Source of the DNA: a virus
Reading direction: 5' to 3' (one strand)
IMG/VR virus record: IMGVR_UViG_3300043313_000717
Location: 1-23,375 of that record
Length of the DNA stretch: 23,375 nucleotides
Positions 7,625 to 14,690 of the stretch are shown one piece after another. Every line of letters begins with the position of its first letter. Positions within the stretch are counted from its first letter, which is position 1. Both the position numbers and the translations under genes were made by a program. The notes under the pieces are model-generated. The model made no database searches. It saw only the letters and a program-made list of their open reading frames with translations, and was not told where the DNA came from.

Positions 7625-7963
7625 ATGAGTGACAGCAAAACTGGGAAGGTGACCGACGTCGAAGATGTTGATGTCGCGGTTACCGATCTCACCGAGCCGG
7701 AGAAGGCTCCGGTCTACAAGGTTGGCGATCAGGTGCTCAACGCCTGGGGTCAGCGTCCGCAAGACCTGCCCGAGGCAGAGCAGGAGAACATTGGCGAGGT
7801 CGATGGTGATGCTTCTATCTACGAAGGGTGGAAGAAGGCCGAGCTCGTTCAGGAAGCCAAGAACCGCAACGAGGGTCGACAAGCTGATGATCGGATCAGC
7901 ACCGAGGGCACTGCCCAAGATCTGATCGCGCGGCTCGAGGAAGACGACGAATCGGGAGAGTAA
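7625..7963 (+). CDS. Head accessory protein with HeH/SAP-like C-terminus
   Basis: 112 residues; ATG 7625 follows AAGGAGG (7609-7615). The first half is acidic. Residues about 69-105 have the two-helix spacing of HeH/SAP/Rho-N type domains: WKKAELVQEAKNRN, a polar loop with ISTEGT, then AQDLIARLEED. Such domains occur in phage head and connector accessories and in DNA-binding proteins. The N-terminal part has a short beta-like YKVGDQVLNAWGQ segment. It lies between capsid and adaptor genes, where small capsid-associated or connector accessories are common. DNA binding is unlikely to be strong given the overall negative charge. Confidence 0.72.
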   Translation: MSDSKTGKVTDVEDVDVAVTDLTEPEKAPVYKVGDQVLNAWGQRPQDLPEAEQENIGEVDGDASIYEGWKKAELVQEAKNRNEGRQADDRISTEGTAQDLIARLEEDDESGE

Positions 7964-7964
7964 C

Positions 7965-8288
7965 GTGGCAACACCTGACGAGGAACAACTCAGGGCCCTC
8001 CTTGGGGAGTCAATCCCTGATGGTGGTTCTGAGTCAGACACGTTTTTCACCGATCTCGACATTGAGAGTATGTTAATCAATGCCGAGAATGATGTCAACC
8101 GAGCAGCAGTTCAAGGCTGGCGCATGAAGGCTGCTTCCTATGCTGACTTTGTTAACGTGACTGAGGGCAACGCCTCACGGGCGATGTCTGACTTACATGG
8201 TCACGCACTAGCAATGGTCAAGCATTTTCAATCGTCTAACACTGTTACGGGACGTACCAGAATAGGGCGTATTAGGAAGTCGATCTGA
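7965..8288 (+). CDS. Head-tail adaptor (connector) protein
   Basis: 107 residues from GTG 7965, one base after the previous stop, with GGGAGAG (7954-7960). The predicted all-helical product has a short acidic N-terminus, FFTDLDIESMLINAENDVNRAAVQGWRMKA spread over about 26-55, and a C-terminal helix with many Ala and His. This matches the gp6/gp15-type adaptor ring that binds below the portal: small, helical, first gene after the capsid. The stop overlaps the next start (TGATG at 8286-8290). Confidence 0.78.
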   Translation: MATPDEEQLRALLGESIPDGGSESDTFFTDLDIESMLINAENDVNRAAVQGWRMKAASYADFVNVTEGNASRAMSDLHGHALAMVKHFQSSNTVTGRTRIGRIRKSI

Positions 8289-8674
8289 TGGAGCAAAAGG
8301 CACTCAGGATACTGAGACGAAACCTCGACGCTTTCATCAAGGCTGACCCGGTTGATGTCATCTTCACTAGGCCGACGCAGGTACAGAACTACAGCACGGG
8401 CGGTTGGGTTAAGGGTCCGCCAGTTACCCTTATGCCTCAGCAGTTCCGCTTTGTACCATTCAAGCGACGACTCAGTGACCAAACACAAAACACGCAAGAC
8501 GGTCCACTCCGTCTGGGTGACTATATCATTGTTGGGAGATACAGCGTTGATGTAGAGATCGGTGATGAGTTCGGGTACAACGGACGCAATTATCGAGTCA
8601 AGGATATCGAGCCCAAGACGGATGACCGCAGTTTAACTGATCGGGTGACAGTAGCCCTGGAGGTGCGAGACTAA
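8288..8674 (+). CDS. Head-tail stopper (head closure) protein
   Basis: 128 residues, coupled to the adaptor by TGATG. The beta-rich product includes PVDVIFTRPT, RFVPFKRRLSDQT and a C-terminal YNGRNYRVKDIEP strand-turn-strand followed by an RVTVALEVRD strand. That is the usual look of SPP1 gp16/HK97 gp7-like stoppers that seal the packaged head and offer the tail docking face. Assignment rests on fold-like pattern and strict order (adaptor, stopper, gp10-like, terminator). Confidence 0.75.
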   Translation: MEQKALRILRRNLDAFIKADPVDVIFTRPTQVQNYSTGGWVKGPPVTLMPQQFRFVPFKRRLSDQTQNTQDGPLRLGDYIIVGRYSVDVEIGDEFGYNGRNYRVKDIEPKTDDRSLTDRVTVALEVRD

Positions 8675-8676
8675 CC

Positions 8677-9030
8677 ATGGCGGCTGGGTTTTTCATTCTA
8701 GAGGACACGCTTTCCACACTCATGGGCTCAGAGCATATCTTAGCAGAGGCTCAGGATCGAGCTCGTGAACTAGCTCCAAGGATTGAAGCCTATGCCAAGC
8801 AAAATGCACCATGGACTGACAGGACTGGCCAAGCCCGTGAAGGATTAGGTACTAACGTCTACGCCCAAGGAACCGAAGTAATCATCGAACTCTACCACTC
8901 AGTCGACTATGGCTATTGGCTAGAGGTCATCCAGAGCGGAAGATTTGCGATTATCATGCCGACGCTGGAAGCTCTGAGTGGTGAGGTGATGGGGAGTATG
9001 GGTGCGACGCAAACGGGGGTGGACTTCTAA
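8677..9030 (+). CDS. HK97 gp10-like tail completion/neck protein
   Basis: 117 residues from ATG 8677. A long N-terminal helix (about 18-42) ends in ELAPRIEAYAKQNAPWTDRTG, followed by a GLGTNVY strand and the family signature YGYWLEVIQSGRFAIIMPTL (about 86-105). This pattern is typical of HK97 gp10-type proteins, which act at the head-tail junction or in tail completion. The stop overlaps the next start (TAATG at 9028-9032). Confidence 0.83.
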   Translation: MAAGFFILEDTLSTLMGSEHILAEAQDRARELAPRIEAYAKQNAPWTDRTGQAREGLGTNVYAQGTEVIIELYHSVDYGYWLEVIQSGRFAIIMPTLEALSGEVMGSMGATQTGVDF

Positions 9031-9428
9031 TGTCTGCCCGCGAGTTCGTATATGAGACCCTGAAGAACTACCCTGCTCTTCAGACCTTTGTGGCGGATCG
9101 AGTCTACCAAGGTGAGTCCCTAACACATTCAACACAGGTCAAACCCTTCGTGGTTTACCGGATGGGAAATGACACCAGTGAGTTACTGGCTGAAGTTGAT
9201 GCCTTCCCTCACCGGCAATTTTTCCAGGTCTATGCTCATGATGAACCCGCTGACTACTACAAGCTAGACCAGATCTGTGATGCGGTCAAGGGTGCGTTTC
9301 GAGCGAGGAACGGGTCTGGTGTGGATAACATCTACACTGTAGTTTATCTGGAGACTAGCAGAGATCTGGATGATCCGGTTCTCAATACTGTCCTCAGGTA
9401 TGTTCGATTCCAACTAGTCATGGGCTAA
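9030..9428 (+). CDS. Tail terminator protein
   Basis: 132 residues. The pattern of an N-terminal helix (FVYETLKNYPALQTFV), VYQGES, a PFVVYRMG strand, an FFQVYAHDEPADYYKLDQICDAVKGAF strand-helix and a final LRYVRFQLVMG strand fits the lambda gpU/DUF3168-like tail terminator fold. The protein caps the growing tail tube and joins it to the head. The TAA stop lies inside the ribosome site of the next gene. Confidence 0.82.
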   Translation: MSAREFVYETLKNYPALQTFVADRVYQGESLTHSTQVKPFVVYRMGNDTSELLAEVDAFPHRQFFQVYAHDEPADYYKLDQICDAVKGAFRARNGSGVDNIYTVVYLETSRDLDDPVLNTVLRYVRFQLVMG

Positions 9429-9436
9429 GGAGAACT

Positions 9437-9799
9437 ATGAAGTACGTTCAATATACAGGATTCGGGGATGCCCGAGTTCTGGGACCGAATGAGTGGCTTC
9501 GGTACGTCGGAGAAGAGGATCTCGACGAGGTTACCTTCAGTAAGACCGGCCCGCCGACCAAGCTCAAGAATGCCCACGCCGACAAGCTCATCAGCTCTGG
9601 TGAGTGGGTCGAGGTTACGGACTACAACCCCGCAGAAGAGCCAGAACTGGTCGACGACGAGGAAGTGCCGATCGAGGCACTAGGTTCGACGGAGCCGCAA
9701 TTCACGGTCTTAGATGACGAGTTGATCGATGATGACTCATCAGTCGATGAAGCGTCTACCGCGAAGGCGTCCACAAAGTCCTCTCGCAAGGCAAAGTAG
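9437..9799 (+). CDS. Unrecognised acidic protein before the tail tube genes
   Basis: 120 residues; AAGGAG (9427-9432) overlaps the previous stop. Residues 1-62 form a small beta-rich unit (YVQYTGFGDARVL, then DADKLISSGEWVEVTD-like end). Residues about 65-105 are strongly acidic and disordered, and the last 15 are Ser/Lys-rich and basic. Proteins with a short beta domain and a charged tail at this position occur in other actinophages, without known function. A virion accessory is a positional guess. Confidence 0.68.
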   Translation: MKYVQYTGFGDARVLGPNEWLRYVGEEDLDEVTFSKTGPPTKLKNAHADKLISSGEWVEVTDYNPAEEPELVDDEEVPIEALGSTEPQFTVLDDELIDDDSSVDEASTAKASTKSSRKAK

Positions 9800-9862
9800 A
9801 CTCACAGGTCATATCACATCACGCATGATTGCCTGCGATTCAGGGATTGAATGGGAGCGATT
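9800..9862. other. Intergenic gap without visible signal
   Basis: The longest gap in the window. No convincing -10/-35 pair, terminator hairpin or small ORF with a ribosome site was seen apart from the GGGAG that serves the next gene. Confidence 0.5.
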
Positions 9863-10093
9863 ATGCGCGAACTTCGATGTGGTACGACTATGCATGGCAG
9901 GATGCTCAGCGATCATGAGCTAGAGGTCAAGTGCAAGCGCCGTGCATGCGGGCATAAACCTGGTGTGGTAGTACTACATGTATTCGACATTCGCACAGGT
10001 AACCTTGTTTCAACTAAGAGGTATGCCGACCCACAGAAAGAGCAGGTGAAATATGGTTCAGGCGAACCCGGCCCTACCATACGGTCTGCGTGA
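9863..10093 (+). CDS. Com-like zinc-ribbon protein
   Basis: 76 residues from ATG 9863, chosen over the in-frame ATG at 9851 because GGGAG (9853-9857) lies just upstream. The start MRELRCG, then HELEVKC (C24) and C29-G-H31, is the layout of the phage Mu Com/zinc-ribbon family, a small two-knuckle zinc protein. The first knuckle is degenerate: C6 is followed by H11 rather than a second Cys; H18 or H31 could also contribute. The segment VVVLHVFDIRTGNLV follows as a beta hairpin. Mu Com binds mRNA to permit translation of mom; whether this protein binds RNA is not known. Its last 41 bases overlap the major tail protein gene. Confidence 0.75.
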   Translation: MRELRCGTTMHGRMLSDHELEVKCKRRACGHKPGVVVLHVFDIRTGNLVSTKRYADPQKEQVKYGSGEPGPTIRSA

Positions 10094-10601
10094 TGTGCGG
10101 TTGTATCCACTGGCTGCTGACTGGTCGTTGGGTACTGGGGTCGATCTTCCGGTAGCTCGGGTGTTCACCTTCAGTGATACTGAGGCGTTCACGGAGCTCA
10201 CGGGCGATGACACCACGCAAGCATCACACGGCGCAGGTCCCGTGGTGGAGTGGGAGCTCGAAGCGGGAGGTATCTCGCTTGCCGCCTATCAAGTTATGGC
10301 GGGCGGTGCTATCGTCCGTACGGGCGTCACACCGAACATCAAGGACACGTTCACAAAGCTGACAACGGATTCACGGCCTTACTTCCAGGTAGAGGGTCGA
10401 GCAATCTCCGACAGCGGCGGCGATGTCCACACCATTGTCTATCGGTGCAAGGCCGATAGCAACCTGGAGGGCACGTTCGAAGGAGGCAACTTCTTCCTTA
10501 CCAAGGGCAAGGGTAAGGGGTATGGCGACAACGTTGGTGCTTCGCCGACGTTCAAACTTTACCAGTTCGTGCAGAATGAGACTGGGGTGGCGATTCCATA
10601 A
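10053..10601 (+). CDS. Major tail protein (tail tube subunit)
   Basis: 182 residues from ATG 10053, with AGGTG a few bases upstream inside the overlapping zinc-ribbon gene. It polymerises as hexameric rings to form the tail tube. Support: position between tail terminator and tail assembly chaperones; opening NPALPYGLRDVRLYPL; an even beta-rich pattern (ARVFTFSDTEAF, WELEAGGISLAAYQVMAG, PYFQVEGRAI, VHTIVYRCKA) and the closing FKLYQFVQNETG strand, as in tube proteins of other siphoviruses. The stop overlaps the next ATG (TAATG). A later start around residue 12 is possible but would lose the conserved opening. Confidence 0.85.
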   Translation: MVQANPALPYGLRDVRLYPLAADWSLGTGVDLPVARVFTFSDTEAFTELTGDDTTQASHGAGPVVEWELEAGGISLAAYQVMAGGAIVRTGVTPNIKDTFTKLTTDSRPYFQVEGRAISDSGGDVHTIVYRCKADSNLEGTFEGGNFFLTKGKGKGYGDNVGASPTFKLYQFVQNETGVAIP

Positions 10602-10990
10602 TGGCCGACCTATCCTCCTTCGTCCAGCGTCCCAACGCAAGCACCGTTGTTATTCCAACGTATACCGCGGTGACGGCAGCGGACAAGTTCCTCGCCAGCC
10701 AGAACAGCGGGTACATGCTCCATTACAAGAATGGGGCAACCTTGGCGGGTGCCGTTTACATCAACGAGAAGTTGGCGGCAAACCCTCCGAGTTCACAAGC
10801 TCCAATCCCGCCGCCAGCGGGTGGGCTGAAGTGGTCAGATTTTGTTGTCCACACCGCATTTCCCGCGTCAGTCGAGCGGGTAGTGTTCATCGACAACATC
10901 TCTGCCTACATCGACAACCTAGGGTTTGTGAATCTCCAGCACCTTGGAACGATCACGACCCTGACGGTCTGCATTATGGGACCGCTGTAA
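10601..10990 (+). CDS. Unrecognised tail-module protein
   Basis: 129 residues coupled to the major tail gene by TAATG. The sequence looks all-beta with a Pro-rich loop (about 64-75: SSQAPIPPPAGG) and a C-terminal half rich in Ile, Val and Leu (about 88-129). No transmembrane helix or catalytic motif. Position after the tube gene and before the chaperones suggests a virion or tail decoration protein, but I do not recognise a family. Confidence 0.68.
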   Translation: MADLSSFVQRPNASTVVIPTYTAVTAADKFLASQNSGYMLHYKNGATLAGAVYINEKLAANPPSSQAPIPPPAGGLKWSDFVVHTAFPASVERVVFIDNISAYIDNLGFVNLQHLGTITTLTVCIMGPL

Positions 10991-11035
10991 CATCCTAGTA
11001 GTACCCAATTCGGATCCCCAGGAGGACCAACTGCC

Positions 11036-11560
11036 ATGACCCCACGTAAGCGCACCATACCGACCAGCACTGAAGGCGTCACCTCAGTATCTGCATGGAA
11101 GAAAGAAACTGGCCCGTTGCTCGAGCTCCCCAGTGGCAAGACGGTAAGAGTCATGGAGCATCCCAGCATGCGGATCTTCATGAAAGCCGGCATTATCCCG
11201 AACTCTCTTGTTGGCATTATTCAGAAAGCCATTGACCAGGGCGATCAGCCTGACATGTCTGGCTTTGTTGCTGACGCCTCTCGCGTAGAAGAGATGTTCG
11301 AAATGATGGACAACATTGTGCGTTTCGTTGTTCAGGAGCCGAAGTTCCAACCCCTCCCCTCGAACGATGCTGAGCGGGACGATAGTGTGTTGTACATCGA
11401 TGAGATGGAACAGACTGACAAGATGTTCATCTTCCAGTGGGCCACCGGGGGTACCCGAGACCTGGAGCGATTTCGTAAGCAACACAACCCTGGTATGGAT
11501 CTTGTACCAGGACGCGAAGACGTGGTCGGTAAGACCGTCCGATCTTCTCGCGGTAAGTGA
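11036..11560 (+). CDS. Tail assembly chaperone, short form (gpG-like)
   Basis: 174 residues; ATG 11036 follows GGAGGA (11021-11026). Content fits gpG-like chaperones that coat the tape measure protein during tail assembly: an opening beta segment with LLELPSGKTVRV, then a mostly helical body (about 43-110, with FMKAGIIPNSLVGIIQKAI and VEEMFEMMDNIVRFVV), an EQTDKMFIFQWATGG segment and a polar C-terminus. It lies directly before the tape measure gene and overlaps a second open frame that encodes the gpT-like part. The first eight residues echo those of the gene at 780 (MTPRK), probably by chance. Confidence 0.85.
   Translation: MTPRKRTIPTSTEGVTSVSAWKKETGPLLELPSGKTVRVMEHPSMRIFMKAGIIPNSLVGIIQKAIDQGDQPDMSGFVADASRVEEMFEMMDNIVRFVVQEPKFQPLPSNDAERDDSVLYIDEMEQTDKMFIFQWATGGTRDLERFRKQHNPGMDLVPGREDVVGKTVRSSRGK
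11524..11540 (+). other. Imperfect hairpin at the chaperone frame switch
   Basis: GGTCGGT, loop AAG, ACCGTCC: seven possible stem pairs with one T-T mismatch and a three-base loop. It lies exactly where the useful reading must pass from the gpG-like to the gpT-like frame. The heptamer CGGTAAG inside it (11527-11533) recurs at 11551-11557, just before the short-form stop. It could stimulate frameshifting at a site upstream, but this is inferred from position and pairing only. Confidence 0.4.
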
Positions 11561-11756
11561 CGAGTACCAAGCCTACTGCTTAGATCAGGCAGTGGGTCTT
11601 TTAGGTCGGCGAATCGAGAATGAACTTGAAGCAGTAGAAGGCAGGAACGAAGCCGAGATCAAAATGAAGCGCGAAAGAATCCTTGCCAAGTACATCGACT
11701 TGGGAGAAGGCAAGAAGAGTGGATTCGCAGACCCAGCACTCCTCATCAAGAAGTAA
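11532..11756 (+). CDS. Tail assembly chaperone, frameshift extension (gpT-like)
   Basis: About 74 codons read only as a C-terminal extension of the upstream chaperone; the start given is approximate. The frame has the typical gpT-like opening RPSDLLAVSDEYQAYCLDQA followed by a helix with GRRIENELEAVEGRNEAEIK and a polar end; RPS-x-LL and YxAYCLDxA recur at this point in actinophage G-T fusions. Relative to the gpG-like frame it is +1 (equivalently -2); the -1 frame is closed by TAA at 11530. No convincing independent start with a ribosome site exists (GTG 11592 lacks one and would drop the motif). The fusion would be about 239 residues. No canonical slippery heptamer was found. Confidence 0.72.
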   Translation, partial: RPSDLLAVSDEYQAYCLDQAVGLLGRRIENELEAVEGRNEAEIKMKRERILAKYIDLGEGKKSGFADPALLIKK

Positions 11757-11765
11757 GGGGGCAAC

Positions 11766-14690
11766 ATGACCGCACCCCTGGGGCAGATTCGTGGCCAAAT
11801 CCTCATCGATGCCAAACAGGCCATAGCAGAATACGTCGCACTACGCGCCGCTAACGCTGCTACAATGTCGGCATTGACGGGGTCAAGCCGGGCGTTTATC
11901 GCTTTCGGTATAGCTGCAACTGCTGGGGGTGCGGCGATTGTCGCCCTCTTTGCTAAGGCGATCAGTGCTGCTGCGGACTTCCAGAAGAAGATCGACCTCT
12001 TCGGTGCTGTTACTGATGCCTCTCAGGCTGACATGGAGGCGGTGGCTCAGAAGGCCATGGAGATGGGTCGTACAACGATCTTCTCCGCGGGTCAGATGGC
12101 TGACGCCTTCGTAGAGTTCGGCAAGGCAGGTGTCAATACCAAGGACATCCTTGCTGGTGTGGCTGATTCAGTTGTCGCCCTCGCGAGCGCTGCGGGTATT
12201 GGGCTAACTGACGCATCTGACATCATTATCTCCACGATGCAGACGTTCAAGATCAGCGCCAATGATACCATGAAGATTGCTGACCTTCTGGCCGGTGCTG
12301 CAAACTCGTCCATTGTCGAGGTTCGTGATCTGGGTGTCTCACTGAAGTATGTCGGTGGTATTGCTGCTGCGACGGGCATTCCTCTCAAATCAGTAGTTAC
12401 TGCTCTATCGCTCCTTGGGCAAGCTGGGATTAAGGGATCGACTGCAGGCACATCATTACGCCAGATTTTGGTCTCCCTCAACGCAACTAGCAAAAAGTCT
12501 CAAGATGAACTGAAGAAACTAGGTATCATCACCAAGGATGGTACTAACCTCTTCATCGATCAGGCGGGGCACCTCAAGCCGCTAGACCAGATCTTCCAGA
12601 TTTTGCAGACCCACACCGCAGGGCTGACTGATGCCCAGCGTCTATCGGCATTGAAAATCATTTTCAATAACAGAGCCCTAGCAGCTGCGAACATTCTGCT
12701 GAAGGATGGCGCTAAGGGCTTCTCAGACATGGCGGCTCAGATTGATAAGATCTCTGCTGCTGATGTGGCTGCACGCCGACTTGATAACCTCGCGGGTGAT
12801 GTTACTAAACTGAAGAACACCTTCCAGACCTTTTTGATTCAGGCTGGCGGTCCATTCCAGAATGTGATGCGGGTTATCGTCCAGGGTCTTACTAACCTTA
12901 TTAAGGCATTCGCCAACTTGCCCGAACCAATTCAGACAGCCATTGTTGCTACGCTGGCAATTGTCGGTGCTCTGCTTCTCATTGCTGGTACAGTATCGCT
13001 AGCGGTCGGGTCTGGTATCAGACTTGTCATTCTGTTCACTCGTGTAGCTGCGGCAATGCGGATCTTGATGATCGTCATTCGTGCGGTGGTTATCATTCTG
13101 CGGGTGCTGAGCATCGCTCTTCTGACAAATCCCATTGGTCTTATCGTAACTGCAGTTGCTCTTTTGGTTGTCGGCTTTATTCTGCTATATACACACAGCA
13201 AGCGATTCCGCGACATTATTGCCAGTATAGGTAATGCGCTGAAGACAGCATTCCTTGCAGTGGTTGACTTTGTCAAGGGCATCCCTCAGTTCTTCATTGA
13301 CCTCTGGCATAATGTCCAGGAGATCTGGAACAATATCACCTCAGCAATAACTGGCGCAGTCCAAGCAGCCATTGACTTCATTCTGTCGGTGTGGAGTACA
13401 GTTACCGAGGCAGTTCTTGGTCCGATTCGTGCAGTGGGTGCTGGTGTATCTGCAGCATTCCAGGCAGTGTATGACGCGATTGCTAACGCGATTAACAATG
13501 TCATCGGGTTCATCCAGCGCAACTGGCGCGTACTGATTCTGATTACTGGTCCCTTCGGGATTATGGTCGACATCATTACTGCGCACTGGGCAGCAATCAA
13601 CAACGTCATTCATGTGGCAGTACAGCAGATTGTTAACTTCCTTACCACCATATGGAACGTTCTAGTAGCTACTGCTACGGCTGCGTGGAATGCAATTGTT
13701 TCAGCTGCTACTGCCGCTTGGAACTTCTTGGTGGGAGTTACCACGGTAGCTTGGAATGCCATTAAGGCAGTCTTCGCTCCGGTCATTGCTTTCATCGTTG
13801 CGGTAGTTACTACTGGAGTTAACACAATCCGGGCGATTGTTTCTGCCGTATGGAATGCAGTATCAGCAGTTACCTCAGCTGTTTGGAATGCCATTAGAAA
13901 TGCGGTCGCTGCGGCAGTTAATGGTATCTTAGCTGCGGTTCGACTTATCTCACAGATCGTTGGTATTGTTGCTGGAGCTTTGTCTGCGGCCTTCAACGCA
14001 GTAGTCAGAGGAGTTGCTACAATCCTGGGCTACTTCGGACGGTTCGCTGGGATGGTTCTCGGGGCAATTGGTAACCTAGCAGGTACTTTAGTTGGCCCGG
14101 CGGTATCACTTATAACTGGCTTCTTCAATGCCATTGTTTCTTCGGCGTCGAGAATCTGGGGTTATCTCAGTAATATCGGTAGTACTGTTGCTAGTGCTGT
14201 CGGTGATCTTGGTGGTGCTCTATTCTCTGCCGGTGTTTCAGTTATCACTGGCTTTATCAGTGGTATTGTTTCAAAGGTCGGGGATATTATCGGAACAGTT
14301 AAGGATGCTATTGGTGGTGCGATCAACTTCGCCAAGGGGTTGCTGGGTATTGGTTCACCATCTAGAGTCTTCCATCAGATGGGTCGTTGGACTGTCCAGG
14401 GCTTTGCCAATGGTATCGAGCATGACAAGAGACTGGCGATTAATGCACTTACCGATCTCGACAGTGTGATCAATAGCCACACCAAGGGGCTCAGCATTAT
14501 GGCTTCTCCGTCCTTGGTTAACACTATTGCTGGGGATAAGTTTGGGAGAGGTACTCCGCCAATAGTTATCACGCAGCAGCCGAACCAGAGTTTCAATGTG
14601 ACTATGACCGTCCCAGCCGACAAGATCAAGGATGTCGCTAAGTTGATTGATATTGTCCAGGGTATTCCGCAGGCAGTGAGGGCGAGGTAA
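11766..14690 (+). CDS. Tape measure protein
   Basis: 974 residues; ATG 11766 follows AAGGGGG (11755-11761). It sets tail length and is ejected with the DNA. Residues about 70-340 match the TP901-type tape measure core (FQKKIDLFGAVTDAS, ATRTTIFSAGQMADAF-like, LGQAGIKGSTAGTSLRQIL). Residues about 385-480 hold very hydrophobic helices, usual in these proteins and possibly membrane-penetrating. From residue 521 to about 728 the chain runs in 11-residue units with Trp or a beta-branched residue at position 1. Near residue 862 the common GIGSPSRVFHQMG motif precedes a C-terminal region that would bind the tail tip. At about 0.15 nm per residue the tail would be roughly 145 nm, an estimate from family behaviour. 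The stop overlaps the next start (TAATG). Confidence 0.96.
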   Translation: MTAPLGQIRGQILIDAKQAIAEYVALRAANAATMSALTGSSRAFIAFGIAATAGGAAIVALFAKAISAAADFQKKIDLFGAVTDASQADMEAVAQKAMEMGRTTIFSAGQMADAFVEFGKAGVNTKDILAGVADSVVALASAAGIGLTDASDIIISTMQTFKISANDTMKIADLLAGAANSSIVEVRDLGVSLKYVGGIAAATGIPLKSVVTALSLLGQAGIKGSTAGTSLRQILVSLNATSKKSQDELKKLGIITKDGTNLFIDQAGHLKPLDQIFQILQTHTAGLTDAQRLSALKIIFNNRALAAANILLKDGAKGFSDMAAQIDKISAADVAARRLDNLAGDVTKLKNTFQTFLIQAGGPFQNVMRVIVQGLTNLIKAFANLPEPIQTAIVATLAIVGALLLIAGTVSLAVGSGIRLVILFTRVAAAMRILMIVIRAVVIILRVLSIALLTNPIGLIVTAVALLVVGFILLYTHSKRFRDIIASIGNALKTAFLAVVDFVKGIPQFFIDLWHNVQEIWNNITSAITGAVQAAIDFILSVWSTVTEAVLGPIRAVGAGVSAAFQAVYDAIANAINNVIGFIQRNWRVLILITGPFGIMVDIITAHWAAINNVIHVAVQQIVNFLTTIWNVLVATATAAWNAIVSAATAAWNFLVGVTTVAWNAIKAVFAPVIAFIVAVVTTGVNTIRAIVSAVWNAVSAVTSAVWNAIRNAVAAAVNGILAAVRLISQIVGIVAGALSAAFNAVVRGVATILGYFGRFAGMVLGAIGNLAGTLVGPAVSLITGFFNAIVSSASRIWGYLSNIGSTVASAVGDLGGALFSAGVSVITGFISGIVSKVGDIIGTVKDAIGGAINFAKGLLGIGSPSRVFHQMGRWTVQGFANGIEHDKRLAINALTDLDSVINSHTKGLSIMASPSLVNTIAGDKFGRGTPPIVITQQPNQSFNVTMTVPADKIKDVAKLIDIVQGIPQAVRAR
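13326..13949 (+). repeat. Tandem 11-residue (hendecad) repeats in the tape measure gene
   Basis: Nineteen successive units of 11 residues (residues 521-728), with one unit of 10 (598-607). Position 1 is W, I, F, V or G, position 4 is usually I, V or L, and many units start WNAI, WNAV or WNVL. The repeats are at protein level; the DNA copies have diverged. Hydrophobic 11-residue spacing continues more weakly to about residue 850. Confidence 0.8.

Noticed and set aside
11084-11485. 133-residue minus-strand frame
   Set aside because: Antisense shadow of the tail chaperone gene without start signal.
11592-11756. Independent start (GTG 11592) for the gpT-like frame
   Set aside because: No ribosome site, and it would omit the conserved RPSDLL and YQAYCLDQA segment, so extension by frameshift is more likely.
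13341-13613. Minus-strand frames in the tape measure gene
   Set aside because: Products of the repetitive Trp/Ala codons read in antisense; no start signal.
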